Source of the DNA: Lachnospira pectinoschiza
Lineage (GTDB): Bacteria > Bacillota > Clostridia > Lachnospirales > Lachnospiraceae
DNA length: 64,000 nucleotides
Direction of reading: 5' to 3'
Assembly: GCF_900103815.1 (NCBI RefSeq)
Contig: NZ_FNHZ01000001.1
Span: 757,715-821,714, forward strand
This document shows, in pieces, positions 26,062-34,170 of this stretch. A program made the translations under genes and the position numbers. How positions within the stretch are numbered: position 1 is the stretch's first letter; each line of letters starts with the position of its first letter. The notes beneath the pieces are model-generated. The model had not been told where the DNA came from and did no database searches. It saw only the letters and a list, made by a program, of their open reading frames with translations.

Positions 26062-26122
26062 CTTAGATGTAGCTTTTTGGTACTGAACTGTGTTGAAAGG
26101 GGAGTTTTAAAAAGAGTAAAAT
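26062..26122 (+). promoter_or_regulatory. Second LytTR direct-repeat operator plus promoter P2
   Basis: On the minus strand, ACAGTTCAG (26091-26083), the identical 12-base spacer and ACATCTAAG (26070-26062) form the same repeat pair. TTGAAA (26093-26098) follows at one base, then an 18-base spacer and TAAAAT (26117-26122). The repetition of operator, gap and -35 at two sites 397 bases apart argues that both are functional. Confidence 0.8.
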
Positions 26123-26128
26123 TATAAG

Positions 26129-26312
26129 CGTGATATGAAGAGCTTCACGAAAGATCATGAAAACATCATGCAAACGACGTCAGTCGTTCCTGACAACTAA
26201 TATTGTATTACACCCTAAGTTATTGTCGTTGTCTGTAGTAAATGAGAATTTCTATATGATATTAGTAAATAAGGAATGAGTAGACAAAGTCTATAGTCTA
26301 TTCATTCCTTAT
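26129..26312 (+). ncRNA. Predicted second LytTR-activated small RNA
   Basis: About 180 nt from P2 to a terminal hairpin. It starts with a hairpin at the expected first base (CGTGA...GAAG-AG-CTTCACG, 26129-26149), has a stem AACGAC-GTCA-GTCGTT near 26171, and ends with a 15-bp stem AAGGAATGAGTAGAC / GTCTATTCATTCCTT (26271-26310). That last stem has a poor T tract on this strand and may also stop the convergent gene. A 21-codon frame at 26135-26200 lacks a ribosome site and starts almost at the 5' end, so I treat the RNA as non-coding. Confidence 0.5.
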
Positions 26313-26326
26313 GTTTGCATCTTTCT

Positions 26327-26824
26327 TTAATTTTCTGTATAGGCAATTTCAGCCATTTCAAAAGTGTTCTTAATATAAGCATCAAAAGCTTTCTCTAAAC
26401 TCTTATCAAGAGTGAAAGTCTTAAGAGAAGTACCTGTAATAATTGTTACAGCATCATCCTTGTAATTCACATTTATAAAAAGTCCATCAACGCTATCAAT
26501 ATCAAGGTCAATATCATTTTTCTCAATGAGTTTTGCAATTGCTTTTTTTGATAGGGCGAAAATGATTTTAAGGCCGCTAGGCACTTTCTTGCCCTTTATA
26601 AGATTAAAGACGTGTGGTCTTTGCATCTTCCAGTTAGAATACTGGCTATCAGGAAGAGCTTCTAATTCCTCAGCTGAGTAGAAACTTGTGTTTATTCTAC
26701 CATCAATTTTATAAAATGAACCAGTCTGAATGTCTGCCTCAGATAAAAGTAACATATCAAAAGTTTCCTTTACTAAGAGCTTGTTCATAAAGTCGCTGGT
26801 ATTAGTAACTGTAAGTGATATCAT
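26327..26824 (-). CDS. Conserved hypothetical protein (DUF5721-like)
   Basis: A 165-residue cytoplasmic protein; AGAGGAAA selects the Met of 'MISLTVTNTSDFMNKLL', so the longer frame to 26839 is not used. 'LLSEADIQTGSFYKIDGRINTSFYSAEEL' and 'RPHVFNLIKGKKVPSGLKIIF' look like conserved blocks of a Lachnospiraceae family I remember as DUF5721. No catalytic signature or membrane segment is apparent. It is a single gene convergent with the P2 RNA. Function unknown. Confidence 0.75.
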   Translation of the reverse strand: MISLTVTNTSDFMNKLLVKETFDMLLLSEADIQTGSFYKIDGRINTSFYSAEELEALPDSQYSNWKMQRPHVFNLIKGKKVPSGLKIIFALSKKAIAKLIEKNDIDLDIDSVDGLFINVNYKDDAVTIITGTSLKTFTLDKSLEKAFDAYIKNTFEMAEIAYTEN

Positions 26825-26914
26825 ATAATTTCCTCTCAAAATTTATTCTGACATAAGTAAAAAACGAAATAACAGTAAAATGATAATTGCAAATCAAAAC
26901 ACTGTCAATTAGAA

Positions 26915-27847
26915 TTATAAAATTCCCCTATAGTCAAACTCAGGAATGAAGCTTTCACTAGCCACGCTGCCATCTTGGGTAAAGCCCTTAGTAAGGCCTA
27001 AATCAAGGGCGTAGTCAATGACACTATCATATTCCCTTTTTGTCACCTTTCTGTGAAGCTTTGGATGATTTTCCACCTGTTTTAAAGGAGTATATTGGTT
27101 CATTATGCTTATGAAAATGTTGTCGCCATATTTTTCGTATAAATATTTTATGACAGCCTTTGAATCCTTTGTGCTTCCCGGCAAGCAAAGATGTCTAACA
27201 ACAATGCCGGATTTTAAAATACCATCTTCTATATTTACATTGTGAGATTTTTTAAGGCTTTCTCTTTCTTCATCTGTAAAGAATACTGGAGCCTTTCTTT
27301 GTCTATACATTTCAGCAAGGGCAGCGCTAGCCACTTCAAAATAGTCTGGAGCGTTAGAGTATTCCTTTGATAACTCATGGCTTACATACTTAAAGTCAGG
27401 AAGATAGACATCCACAAGACCGTCTAAATCCTTTAAAGTCTCCACTTTTTCATAAGAGCTAGTGTTATAGACAATAGGAATAACAAGGCCTTTGTTCTTT
27501 GCAAGCTCAAGGGCCTTTATGATTTCATAAGTAAAGTGCGTTGGAGTTACAAGATTTATATTGTTGGCCCCTTGTGCTTGAAGGGTTAGCATAATCTCTG
27601 AGAGTCTCTCAACACTTATTTCAATTCCATCTGTATTTGCGGCAATGTTATAGTTTTGGCAGAAAATGCATCGCATATTACAGCCTGAGAAAAAGATTGC
27701 GCCACTGCCATTACTTCCGGAAATACAGGGTTCTTCCCAAAAATGAAGAGCAGCACGGGCTGCTCTTATTTGGTCTGAGGATTTACAAAATCCTGTGTTA
27801 GTTTTTCGATTTATATTACAGCCACGAGGGCAGATGTTACAGTTCAT
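26915..27847 (-). CDS. PflX-like radical SAM protein (pyruvate formate-lyase activase homologue)
   Basis: A 310-residue radical SAM enzyme. AAAGGATC places the start at 27847; the open frame further upstream runs through intergenic repeats and is not coding. The SAM cluster cysteines are C56, C60 and C63 in 'GCNMRCIFCQNYNIA'. An additional N-terminal group of cysteines (C3, C6, C10, C21) is typical of the COG1313/PflX type. 'VVRHLCLPGSTKDSKAV' is another family block. Substrate unknown. No glycyl-radical enzyme is adjacent. Confidence 0.9.
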   Translation of the reverse strand: MNCNICPRGCNINRKTNTGFCKSSDQIRAARAALHFWEEPCISGSNGSGAIFFSGCNMRCIFCQNYNIAANTDGIEISVERLSEIMLTLQAQGANNINLVTPTHFTYEIIKALELAKNKGLVIPIVYNTSSYEKVETLKDLDGLVDVYLPDFKYVSHELSKEYSNAPDYFEVASAALAEMYRQRKAPVFFTDEERESLKKSHNVNIEDGILKSGIVVRHLCLPGSTKDSKAVIKYLYEKYGDNIFISIMNQYTPLKQVENHPKLHRKVTKREYDSVIDYALDLGLTKGFTQDGSVASESFIPEFDYRGIL

Positions 27848-27880
27848 AGTGATCCTTTCAGGGGGGAACCCCCGCCATGA

Positions 27881-27960
27881 GATGCGACTAAAGTCGCGGG
27901 CTCTACGCGTTCCACTACATAGTGGGGAAGTGCTCGCATTAGATGCGACTAAAGTCGCGG
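27881..27960 (+). repeat. Pair of 19-bp direct repeats with an internal hairpin
   Basis: The same 19 bases (GATGCGACTAAAGTCGCGG) occur at 27881-27899 and 27942-27960. Each contains GCGAC-TAAA-GTCGC, a small stem-loop. The second copy is part of repeat family A. Confidence 0.85.
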
Positions 27961-28001
27961 CTCGCACACAAGTAGTGATTTGCTACGCAAATAACTACAA
28001 G
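27927..28001 (+). repeat. Intergenic repeat family A, copy 1
   Basis: A 75-bp element (from GAAGTGCTCGCATTA to AATAACTACAAG) abutting the 3' end of tRNA-Thr. It matches, in reverse orientation, 43902-43975. The central hairpin differs between copies by compensating changes (GCGAC/GTCGC here, GCGGC/GCCGC there). Confidence 0.85.
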
Positions 28002-28074
<73 letters not shown>

Positions 28075-28104
28075 GAATAGTTTGTGGCACGTTAGAAATT
28101 GTGG

Positions 28105-28267
28105 TAAAGCGGACATTCGGAATCCGCTTTGCTACTTCCTCATGAACGCAGTGGCACTTTGTGCCACCTGTCAGAAGGGGCTTTAACCCCTTCTGACACC
28201 AGTAAGCTTTATACCCCCGCTTAAAGCTTACGCTTTTGAAGCGGGGGATTGCTTACACTGCGTTCAA
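28105..28267 (+). repeat. Intergenic repeat family B, copy 1 (163 bp)
   Basis: Almost identical to 36004-36166 (three substitutions over 163 bp). It begins with a hairpin AAGCGGA...TCCGCTT. A large stem then follows, TGAACGCAGTG (28143) with CACTGCGTTCA (ends 28266). That stem encloses hairpins GGCAC/GTGCC, CAGAAGGGG/CCCCTTCTG, GTAAGCTTTA...AAAGCTTAC and CCCCCGCTT/AAGCGGGGG. No reading frame is evident. Confidence 0.92.
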
Positions 28268-28405
28268 ACTAATGTATTTAAGTTTTGTCGACAATTCCCC
28301 CGACATTTGTTAAACCATTTTTAAATATAATTCAATAAAATTAGGATGTCAAGACAACTTCTAGCGTTTAAGCCTTAGTTTTCTTAACATCCCTATTATC
28401 ATTAT

Positions 28406-29383
28406 TTAGTAAGACACATCCAATGTCTGTAAGAAGCGTTCTTTCATCTGAATGATAAACTCATTAAGATTGATTTCTTCTGGATTTCCCTTAAATGGTA
28501 GGAAACCTCCCGCCATGTTATCGTGGCCGCCGCCACTACCAATGCCCTCTAAGGCTATGTTTGTAATGTAACCGGCTCTGTAATTAGAATTACTTCTTAT
28601 GGATAGCTTGATGCCATCTGCTTTTACAGAATAAATAACGGTTAGTTCAATGCCATTTAGCGTGATTAGGAAATCGGCAATGTTAGCAATAAGGGCATCG
28701 GGACAATTTTTACCAGCATCCGCAAAACAAACGGATTCGTAAATGTCCACACTTGAAATAGCTGTGCTATAGGACTTTAAATCGCTCATCTCTATGATAG
28801 AACTATCAAGGTCGTAGAGCACGTCATTGTCCGCAAGTCCATGTAATATATAAAACATCTCCATATCCAAGTCGCTAACCCCGCGCTTCATATCAGCAGT
28901 ATCAACCTTGATGCCGTATAAAAGAGCAGTAGCAACATTTTTTGGAATATCAATGTCATTCTCTACATAGTAAGAGGCAATAATTGAGGCGCAGGCCCCA
29001 ACCTCAGGTCGAATATCAGAAAATTGGTAATCTTCATTAACATAGATAGGATGGTGATCGATACAAATAATCTCTGTACCATTCATGTTAATAATATTGG
29101 CATTACCTTTCTGAGCATCAACAATAATAATCTCATCGTCGTTTTCTAACTCGTCTGCAGATTCACTTTCCACCACCTTAATTCCAAGTCTGCGAACCAT
29201 CTTCGCAGTAACTGTCTTATCAATGGAACCATTGTAAGTGATCTGTGCATCAATCCCTCTGATTCTAAGCAAAACAGAAAGACCATATGCACTTGCTATT
29301 GCATCTGGATCAGGAAAATTATGGGTTTGTATGTAAACTTTACTGTTGTTTACCTTAGAAATGATTTTGTCTAGATTAGTCAT
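28406..29383 (-). CDS. DHH/DHHA1-family phosphoesterase (NrnA-like)
   Basis: A 325-residue protein. TAGGAG spaced 7 bases selects ATG 29383. DHH-domain motifs are 'THNFPDPDAIASAYGL' (first metal motif, with Asn where many members have His), 'IIIVDAQKG' and 'CIDHHPIY'. The DHHA1 domain ends in 'IGSGGGHDNMAGGFLPF'. Such enzymes degrade nano-RNA and pAp, or hydrolyse cyclic dinucleotides; the exact substrate cannot be read from the sequence. It is monocistronic and divergent from the symporter gene. Confidence 0.87.
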   Translation of the reverse strand: MTNLDKIISKVNNSKVYIQTHNFPDPDAIASAYGLSVLLRIRGIDAQITYNGSIDKTVTAKMVRRLGIKVVESESADELENDDEIIIVDAQKGNANIINMNGTEIICIDHHPIYVNEDYQFSDIRPEVGACASIIASYYVENDIDIPKNVATALLYGIKVDTADMKRGVSDLDMEMFYILHGLADNDVLYDLDSSIIEMSDLKSYSTAISSVDIYESVCFADAGKNCPDALIANIADFLITLNGIELTVIYSVKADGIKLSIRSNSNYRAGYITNIALEGIGSGGGHDNMAGGFLPFKGNPEEINLNEFIIQMKERFLQTLDVSY

Positions 29384-29646
29384 GATCATTCTCCTATAAA
29401 ATTTAGTGCTCCCTTATCCCCTTTAAGTAAACATTTCCCAGCTTAAAGGTTTTACAATTAGCAACCTAATTAAACAAAGTAAATCGCATAAAGTAAACCT
29501 AGGTGTTTATATTACATGAACAGGGCTTTTTATTCAAGCCGATTCATATATTTTTTTACTCGTTAAAATATGTCAAATATATTATAATATAATTAGAAAA
29601 AAATGTTTATAGAATATGAGCAAAAAATACAATGAGAGAAAAGATT

Positions 29647-31107
29647 ATGGATGAGAATTTTGATAAAGAATCAAATAAAAATTTAAATACAATAGAATCA
29701 AATAAAGCAAAGATGTGGCAGATTGCCCTTTTTAGCCTAAATAACACCTCCACAAACCTCTTCCTAGCCATGATGGGCTATGTTTCTTATTATGCAAATG
29801 GAATCGCAGGCCTTGGAGTAGTGCTTATTTCCTTTATTTTAACAGGTATGAGAGTTTTTGATGGGGTAACAGACCCCTTTATTGGCTACTTTATTGATAA
29901 AACCAATGGAAAGTATGGTAAATTCAGGCCTTATATAATACTGGGCTATGTCTTAATGGCCCTAAGTTCTCTAGTGCTTTTTTTCACTACGGATTTAGTT
30001 GCAAATGTATTAAAGCCAATTTACTTTATCTTGGTTTATTCAGTTTATATCATTGGCTACACTTTTCAGACCGCCGTTGTAAAGTCAGGACAGTCGGTAA
30101 TTACTAATGACCCGGCACAGCGCCCCTTTATAACTTTTTTTGACTCTACCTTTATAATGTTAGCCCACGGTCTAGTAGCATTTTACGTATCTGTTTACTT
30201 AATTGGAAAGTATGAGAGCTTTACTAATAAAGATCTCTATCTAGAGTTTGTAATTACAGTAGTTTTAGTGGCAGGAGTTTGCTCACTTTTAGCAGTTATT
30301 GGAATCTGGGAAAAGGATAATATAAAGTATTTTAGGCTAGAGAATAAGGAAGAAAGGCCAAAGATACGCTTTAAGGATTATTTTAACATTTTAAAGCATA
30401 ATAAACCTATTAGAATGCTTGTAATCGCTGCGGCTTCTAATAAATTTGCTCAGATGGTTTATGGAAATGCTACGGTGCTAGTTATGTTTTACGGAATACT
30501 TATGCAAAACTATGCCCTTGCAGGTATCATTGGTATTATTATAGGCTTTCCAAACCTAGCAATTATCTATCTTGGAATTAACTATGCCAAGAGAAATGGA
30601 CAGAAGAAGGCACTTATTTTATCTACCTATTTGGCTATATTTTTTCAATTAATTTTAATGTTTATGATGCTATTTACGGATTTAACTAAGGTTTCCCTAA
30701 GTCACATAAATCTAATCACTATTTTGTTTTTACTTGTATTCATGCTACTTAATGGTGTAAAATCTATATCTAACAACATAGTAGTTCCAATGATTGCAGA
30801 TTGTACTGATTACGAGTATTGTATAAGTGGTTATTTTGTGCCTGGAATTATGGGAGCACTTTTTTCATTTGTTGATAAGACTTTTTCAGCACTGGCCACA
30901 GCATTTGTGGGTTTGTGCTTGTCGTTTATAGGCTTTGGGAAAGTTTTCCCACAGGTCGAGGATGCATTGACACCGCAATTAAAGTACATGACAGTTTTCT
31001 TTTACTGCGTGATTCCAATTATTGGCTGGTGTGTAACCTTGTTTATCATGCGTTTTTACAAGCTTGATAAGAAGACAATGCAGGGATTATATAGGGATAG
31101 AGTTTAA
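29647..31107 (+). CDS. GPH-family sugar:cation symporter (MFS superfamily)
   Basis: A 486-residue membrane protein with about 12 spans. The start is uncertain: ATG 29647 follows GAGAGAAAAG, whereas ATG 29632 has no site. Family marks are 'MRVFDGVTDPFIGYFIDKTNGKYGKFRPYI' in the loop between spans 2 and 3 and 'VPMIADCTDYEYCISGYFVPG' in the second half. GPH members import melibiose, xylosides or glucuronides with Na+ or H+. The substrate is unknown. The next gene is a GH13 homologue, but the two are separated by a repeat. Confidence 0.87.
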   Translation: MDENFDKESNKNLNTIESNKAKMWQIALFSLNNTSTNLFLAMMGYVSYYANGIAGLGVVLISFILTGMRVFDGVTDPFIGYFIDKTNGKYGKFRPYIILGYVLMALSSLVLFFTTDLVANVLKPIYFILVYSVYIIGYTFQTAVVKSGQSVITNDPAQRPFITFFDSTFIMLAHGLVAFYVSVYLIGKYESFTNKDLYLEFVITVVLVAGVCSLLAVIGIWEKDNIKYFRLENKEERPKIRFKDYFNILKHNKPIRMLVIAAASNKFAQMVYGNATVLVMFYGILMQNYALAGIIGIIIGFPNLAIIYLGINYAKRNGQKKALILSTYLAIFFQLILMFMMLFTDLTKVSLSHINLITILFLLVFMLLNGVKSISNNIVVPMIADCTDYEYCISGYFVPGIMGALFSFVDKTFSALATAFVGLCLSFIGFGKVFPQVEDALTPQLKYMTVFFYCVIPIIGWCVTLFIMRFYKLDKKTMQGLYRDRV

Positions 31108-31291
31108 CTCAGTCGGATAAATCCCCCACCTCTAAGCGTTAGTGTAGGTGGGGTTATGACAAACTATACTCAGTCGGGGTAGAAGCTCCGACTGAGTTAA
31201 ATGCTCCGCGAGGATGCGCACGGATTCGGACAGGAATTTGTCTGCAGTAGCAGACCCGAATCCGGCGCAAGACTCGCGAGCGAGTCTTGAC
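31104..31291 (+). repeat. Intergenic repeat family C, copy 1, with an extra hairpin inserted
   Basis: The core (31168-31291) matches 45970-46098 and 60114-60242. Unlike those, ACTCAGTCGG occurs twice here (at about 31107 and 31168). The two copies flank an extra hairpin, ATAA(A)TCCCCCACCT...AGGTGGGGTTAT (31117-31157). The element overlaps the symporter stop codon and ends 30 bases before the GH13 gene. Confidence 0.9.
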
Positions 31292-31320
31292 TAAATAGAA
31301 AGCTAGGATAGGAGTAGGAA

Positions 31321-33252
31321 ATGCAGGTAAGAAGCGGAAATCCAACAATCATGGGGGCGAATTTAATAGATGGCGTTTACAATTTTTCTTTTGCAAATGC
31401 ATCATCTAATGTGACTTTATTATTATTTAGCGAGAAGAAAAAGCACCCTAAGTATAAGATTAAATTTGAAGAGGATATGCGATTTGGCGACGTCTATTCC
31501 ATGGCAATTTCAGGAATAGACCTATCTAGCTATTTCTATGCTTATGAAATAGATAAACACATTTTCATAGATCCTTATGCCAAGGAAATCACAGATTGTG
31601 GCTGCTTTGGTAAGAAATCAAGAGAGGATGTCTATATCTCACCAATCTGTCTTCCAGAATATGATTGGGAAGGGGATAGACCTCTTGATTTAGACTATAA
31701 GGACAGTATTTTTTATAAGTTAAATGTCAGAGGATATACAAAGTCTAAGACTTCTAAGGTTAAGGAAAAGGGAACCTTTAGAGGTATCATAGAGAAACTC
31801 CCTTATCTTAAGGATTTAGGAATTACAACTATTGAGCTTATGCCAGCTTATGAATTTGATGAAATTGGACGTTTTTATCAGTTAAAGGAAGATTCCATTC
31901 TTTCAAGATACGGGGTGGATACTCGTTTCATTAATGGTGAGAAATCAAGCGCAGTTAACTTCTGGGGCTATACTAGAGGTTTTTACTTTGCGCCTAAAGC
32001 AAGTTTTTCCTCTCGCGTTGCAGGAAAGGACTACAAAAAAGGCTACAGTTCTGAATTTAAGGACCTTGTAAAAGAGGCCCACAAAGCAGGAATTGAAGTG
32101 GTTATGGAAATGTTTTTTGTAAAGGAAAGCGTAAGCTTATGCCTTGACTGCGTAAGATATTGGGTGAATGAGTATCATATAGATGGCGTTCACGTATACG
32201 GAGAGGAAACCATTTTAAAAGCTATTGCTTCAGACCCAATGCTTTCAAAAACTAAGGTACTAACAGTATTTTGGGAGGGCAATAAAGGCACTTATAAGCA
32301 CATGGCAAATTATAATAATGATTTCCAGAATGTGGTTAGACAGTTACTTAAAGGTGATGAGAATCAGCTTCAGAGTTTTATAAATGTTACAAAGAACAAT
32401 CCAACAAATAGCGCGGTTATTAATTACATCACTAATAACAACGGCTTTACATTAACAGATTTAGTAAGTTATGATAGAAAGCACAACGAACTTAATGGCG
32501 AGAACAACAGAGATGGTGAGAACTTTAACTATAGCTGGAACTGCGGCGAAGAGGGTCCTACAAAGAAGCGTAAAATAATTGATCTTAGACTTAAGCAGAT
32601 TAAAAATGCCCTCACTATGGTGATTTTATCTGCGGGCACTCCACTTATTTTGGCCGGAGATGAATTTGCCAATAGCCAGGAGGGTAATAATAACCCATAC
32701 TGCGTAGATAGTGAGGTTTCTTGGCTTACTTGGAAGGAAACTTCAACTGCTAAGAAGATTTTTGATTGGACTAAAACTTTAATAGATTTTAGAAAAAAAT
32801 ATGCAATCCTACATCAGGAAAATCCACTTAGTCAAACAGACAGATTATCTATTGGATTCCCAGATTTGTCATATCATGGCAACAATGCTTGGTTTACACC
32901 AACAGATAATTTCATTAGACAGGTGGGCATGATGTATTCAGCAGCTCACGGTGAAGAAGGCGTTAATGAGCTTATTTATATAGCTTATAATATGCACTGG
33001 GAGGAGCACGAGCTTGCCCTTCCAAAGATTGACTCTAAAGAGGGCTGGAAGATTGTTATGTGTTCTGCCACAAAGAAAGAGACTGCTACAATTAATGAGG
33101 AGAAGAGAACAGTTTTACTTGCCCCTCGAAGCGTTGCAATCTTAGTGGGAGAGTATAAGCCTTTTAAGAAGGGAATAATTATTACTCCTAAGCTTGATAA
33201 AAGCAACAATAATAAAATAGATGATATTAATAGATCAGACAAAACTAATTAG
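31321..33252 (+). CDS. GlgX/pullulanase-like GH13 protein lacking all three catalytic residues
   Basis: A 643-residue protein behind AGGAG. Residues 1-110 look like a CBM48-type beta domain; ~135-510 are a GH13 barrel closely following glycogen-debranching enzymes ('NFWGYTRGFYFAP', 'YDRKHNELNGENNRDG', 'TPLILAGDEFANSQEGNNNPYC'). The catalytic positions are altered: region II is 'DGVHVYGEE' (Tyr293 for the nucleophile Asp, His291 for Arg), region III 'LTVFWEG' (Val316 for Glu) and region IV 'NYITNNNGFTL' (Asn374 for Asp, Asn373 for His). The frame is intact, so it is a maintained pseudoenzyme, perhaps glycogen-binding or regulatory. It heads an operon with a TPR protein and a HAD phosphatase. 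Confidence 0.9.
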   Translation: MQVRSGNPTIMGANLIDGVYNFSFANASSNVTLLLFSEKKKHPKYKIKFEEDMRFGDVYSMAISGIDLSSYFYAYEIDKHIFIDPYAKEITDCGCFGKKSREDVYISPICLPEYDWEGDRPLDLDYKDSIFYKLNVRGYTKSKTSKVKEKGTFRGIIEKLPYLKDLGITTIELMPAYEFDEIGRFYQLKEDSILSRYGVDTRFINGEKSSAVNFWGYTRGFYFAPKASFSSRVAGKDYKKGYSSEFKDLVKEAHKAGIEVVMEMFFVKESVSLCLDCVRYWVNEYHIDGVHVYGEETILKAIASDPMLSKTKVLTVFWEGNKGTYKHMANYNNDFQNVVRQLLKGDENQLQSFINVTKNNPTNSAVINYITNNNGFTLTDLVSYDRKHNELNGENNRDGENFNYSWNCGEEGPTKKRKIIDLRLKQIKNALTMVILSAGTPLILAGDEFANSQEGNNNPYCVDSEVSWLTWKETSTAKKIFDWTKTLIDFRKKYAILHQENPLSQTDRLSIGFPDLSYHGNNAWFTPTDNFIRQVGMMYSAAHGEEGVNELIYIAYNMHWEEHELALPKIDSKEGWKIVMCSATKKETATINEEKRTVLLAPRSVAILVGEYKPFKKGIIITPKLDKSNNNKIDDINRSDKTN

Positions 33253-33270
33253 GATTTGGAAAGGTAAATT

Positions 33271-34170
33271 ATGAATCTAGAGAAATTAACTAACATAAAG
33301 ACTGAATTTAAGGGCTATAAGGAAATACTTGATTCAGGAGATTATGAAAAAGCATACGAAATGCTTGATAAATTACTAAAGACAATTGAAGAAAGCTTAG
33401 ATGAGAGAAGAGCTGCAAAGGTTAATTCTGATGCAGTTGTAGAACTTACTAAGGATAGCAAGGAAGAAATTTACATGAGCCTTAATCATGTTATGGAATA
33501 TTATTTATATGAGGTTTACTTTGAGCCAGACGCTGAGGTTAAGACTCTTGACCTTCCAGTAGGGGAGTATTACAGAACCTTTGGTGAGCTCTGCCAGAAC
33601 ATGGGTAAATATAAGGCAGCAGAAGATGCTTATAAAAAGGCCCTTAGCTGGAACCCAGTAGACCTTGATTCTTATCTTGGTTTAGCAGAGAGCTACAAGT
33701 ATCAGAACATGCTTAATAGATTCCTTGAGGTAACAAAGCAGGCCTATAGATATTGCTGCACTAGAGCAACTATGGCTAGATATTATAGAAATATTGCCTA
33801 TTACTACCTTTCAAGCTACAAGCCTGAAATTGCAAGGGATGCTTATCAGTATTCCAACGTCTACTATCACACAGACAACGCAGATTCTGAGCTTAAGTAT
33901 ATTGAAGAGGCCCTTGAAAAGAAGACACCTGACATCGACATTAGACGAATTCAGAAGGTCTTTACTGAGGAAAATGTAGAACCAGGCCCAGACTCAAAGA
34001 CTATCGGTATTATTTACAGAGTCGGAGAGCTTATGATGCAAGACAACGAATTAGCCCTTGCAAGAGACTGTTTCTCAATTTGCTATGATATCACTCAGGA
34101 ACAGCAATTAGGAGTAATCCTTGATCAATTAGAGGAAGTATTAAAGGAAGATAGTAATGGAAATGAATAA
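33271..34170 (+). CDS. TPR-repeat protein
   Basis: A 299-residue helical protein with no signal peptide or membrane segment. TPR motifs are visible from residue ~105: 'YYRTFGELCQNMGKYKAAEDAYKKALSWNP', then 'SYLGLAESYKYQNMLNRFLEVTKQAYRYC' and 'RYYRNIAYYYLSSYKPEIARDAYQYSNVY'. It begins 18 bases after the pseudo-GH13 gene and overlaps the HAD gene by 14 bases, so the three are probably co-translated. Likely a scaffold; partner unknown. Confidence 0.85.
   Translation: MNLEKLTNIKTEFKGYKEILDSGDYEKAYEMLDKLLKTIEESLDERRAAKVNSDAVVELTKDSKEEIYMSLNHVMEYYLYEVYFEPDAEVKTLDLPVGEYYRTFGELCQNMGKYKAAEDAYKKALSWNPVDLDSYLGLAESYKYQNMLNRFLEVTKQAYRYCCTRATMARYYRNIAYYYLSSYKPEIARDAYQYSNVYYHTDNADSELKYIEEALEKKTPDIDIRRIQKVFTEENVEPGPDSKTIGIIYRVGELMMQDNELALARDCFSICYDITQEQQLGVILDQLEEVLKEDSNGNE

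Noticed and set aside
25670..26098. Insertion-sequence ends (32-bp repeats flanking the peptide locus)
   Set aside because: The repeats are direct, not inverted. They match a LytTR operator plus -35 element and no transposase lies between them, so regulatory sites explain them better.
31154..31348. Minus-strand frame sharing the peptide 'IRVCYCRQIPVRIRAHPRGAFNSVGA' with a frame at 60088-60357
   Set aside because: Both frames run through copies of intergenic repeat C. The shared peptide is the repeat read in translation, there is no ribosome site, and the hairpins rather than codons are conserved.
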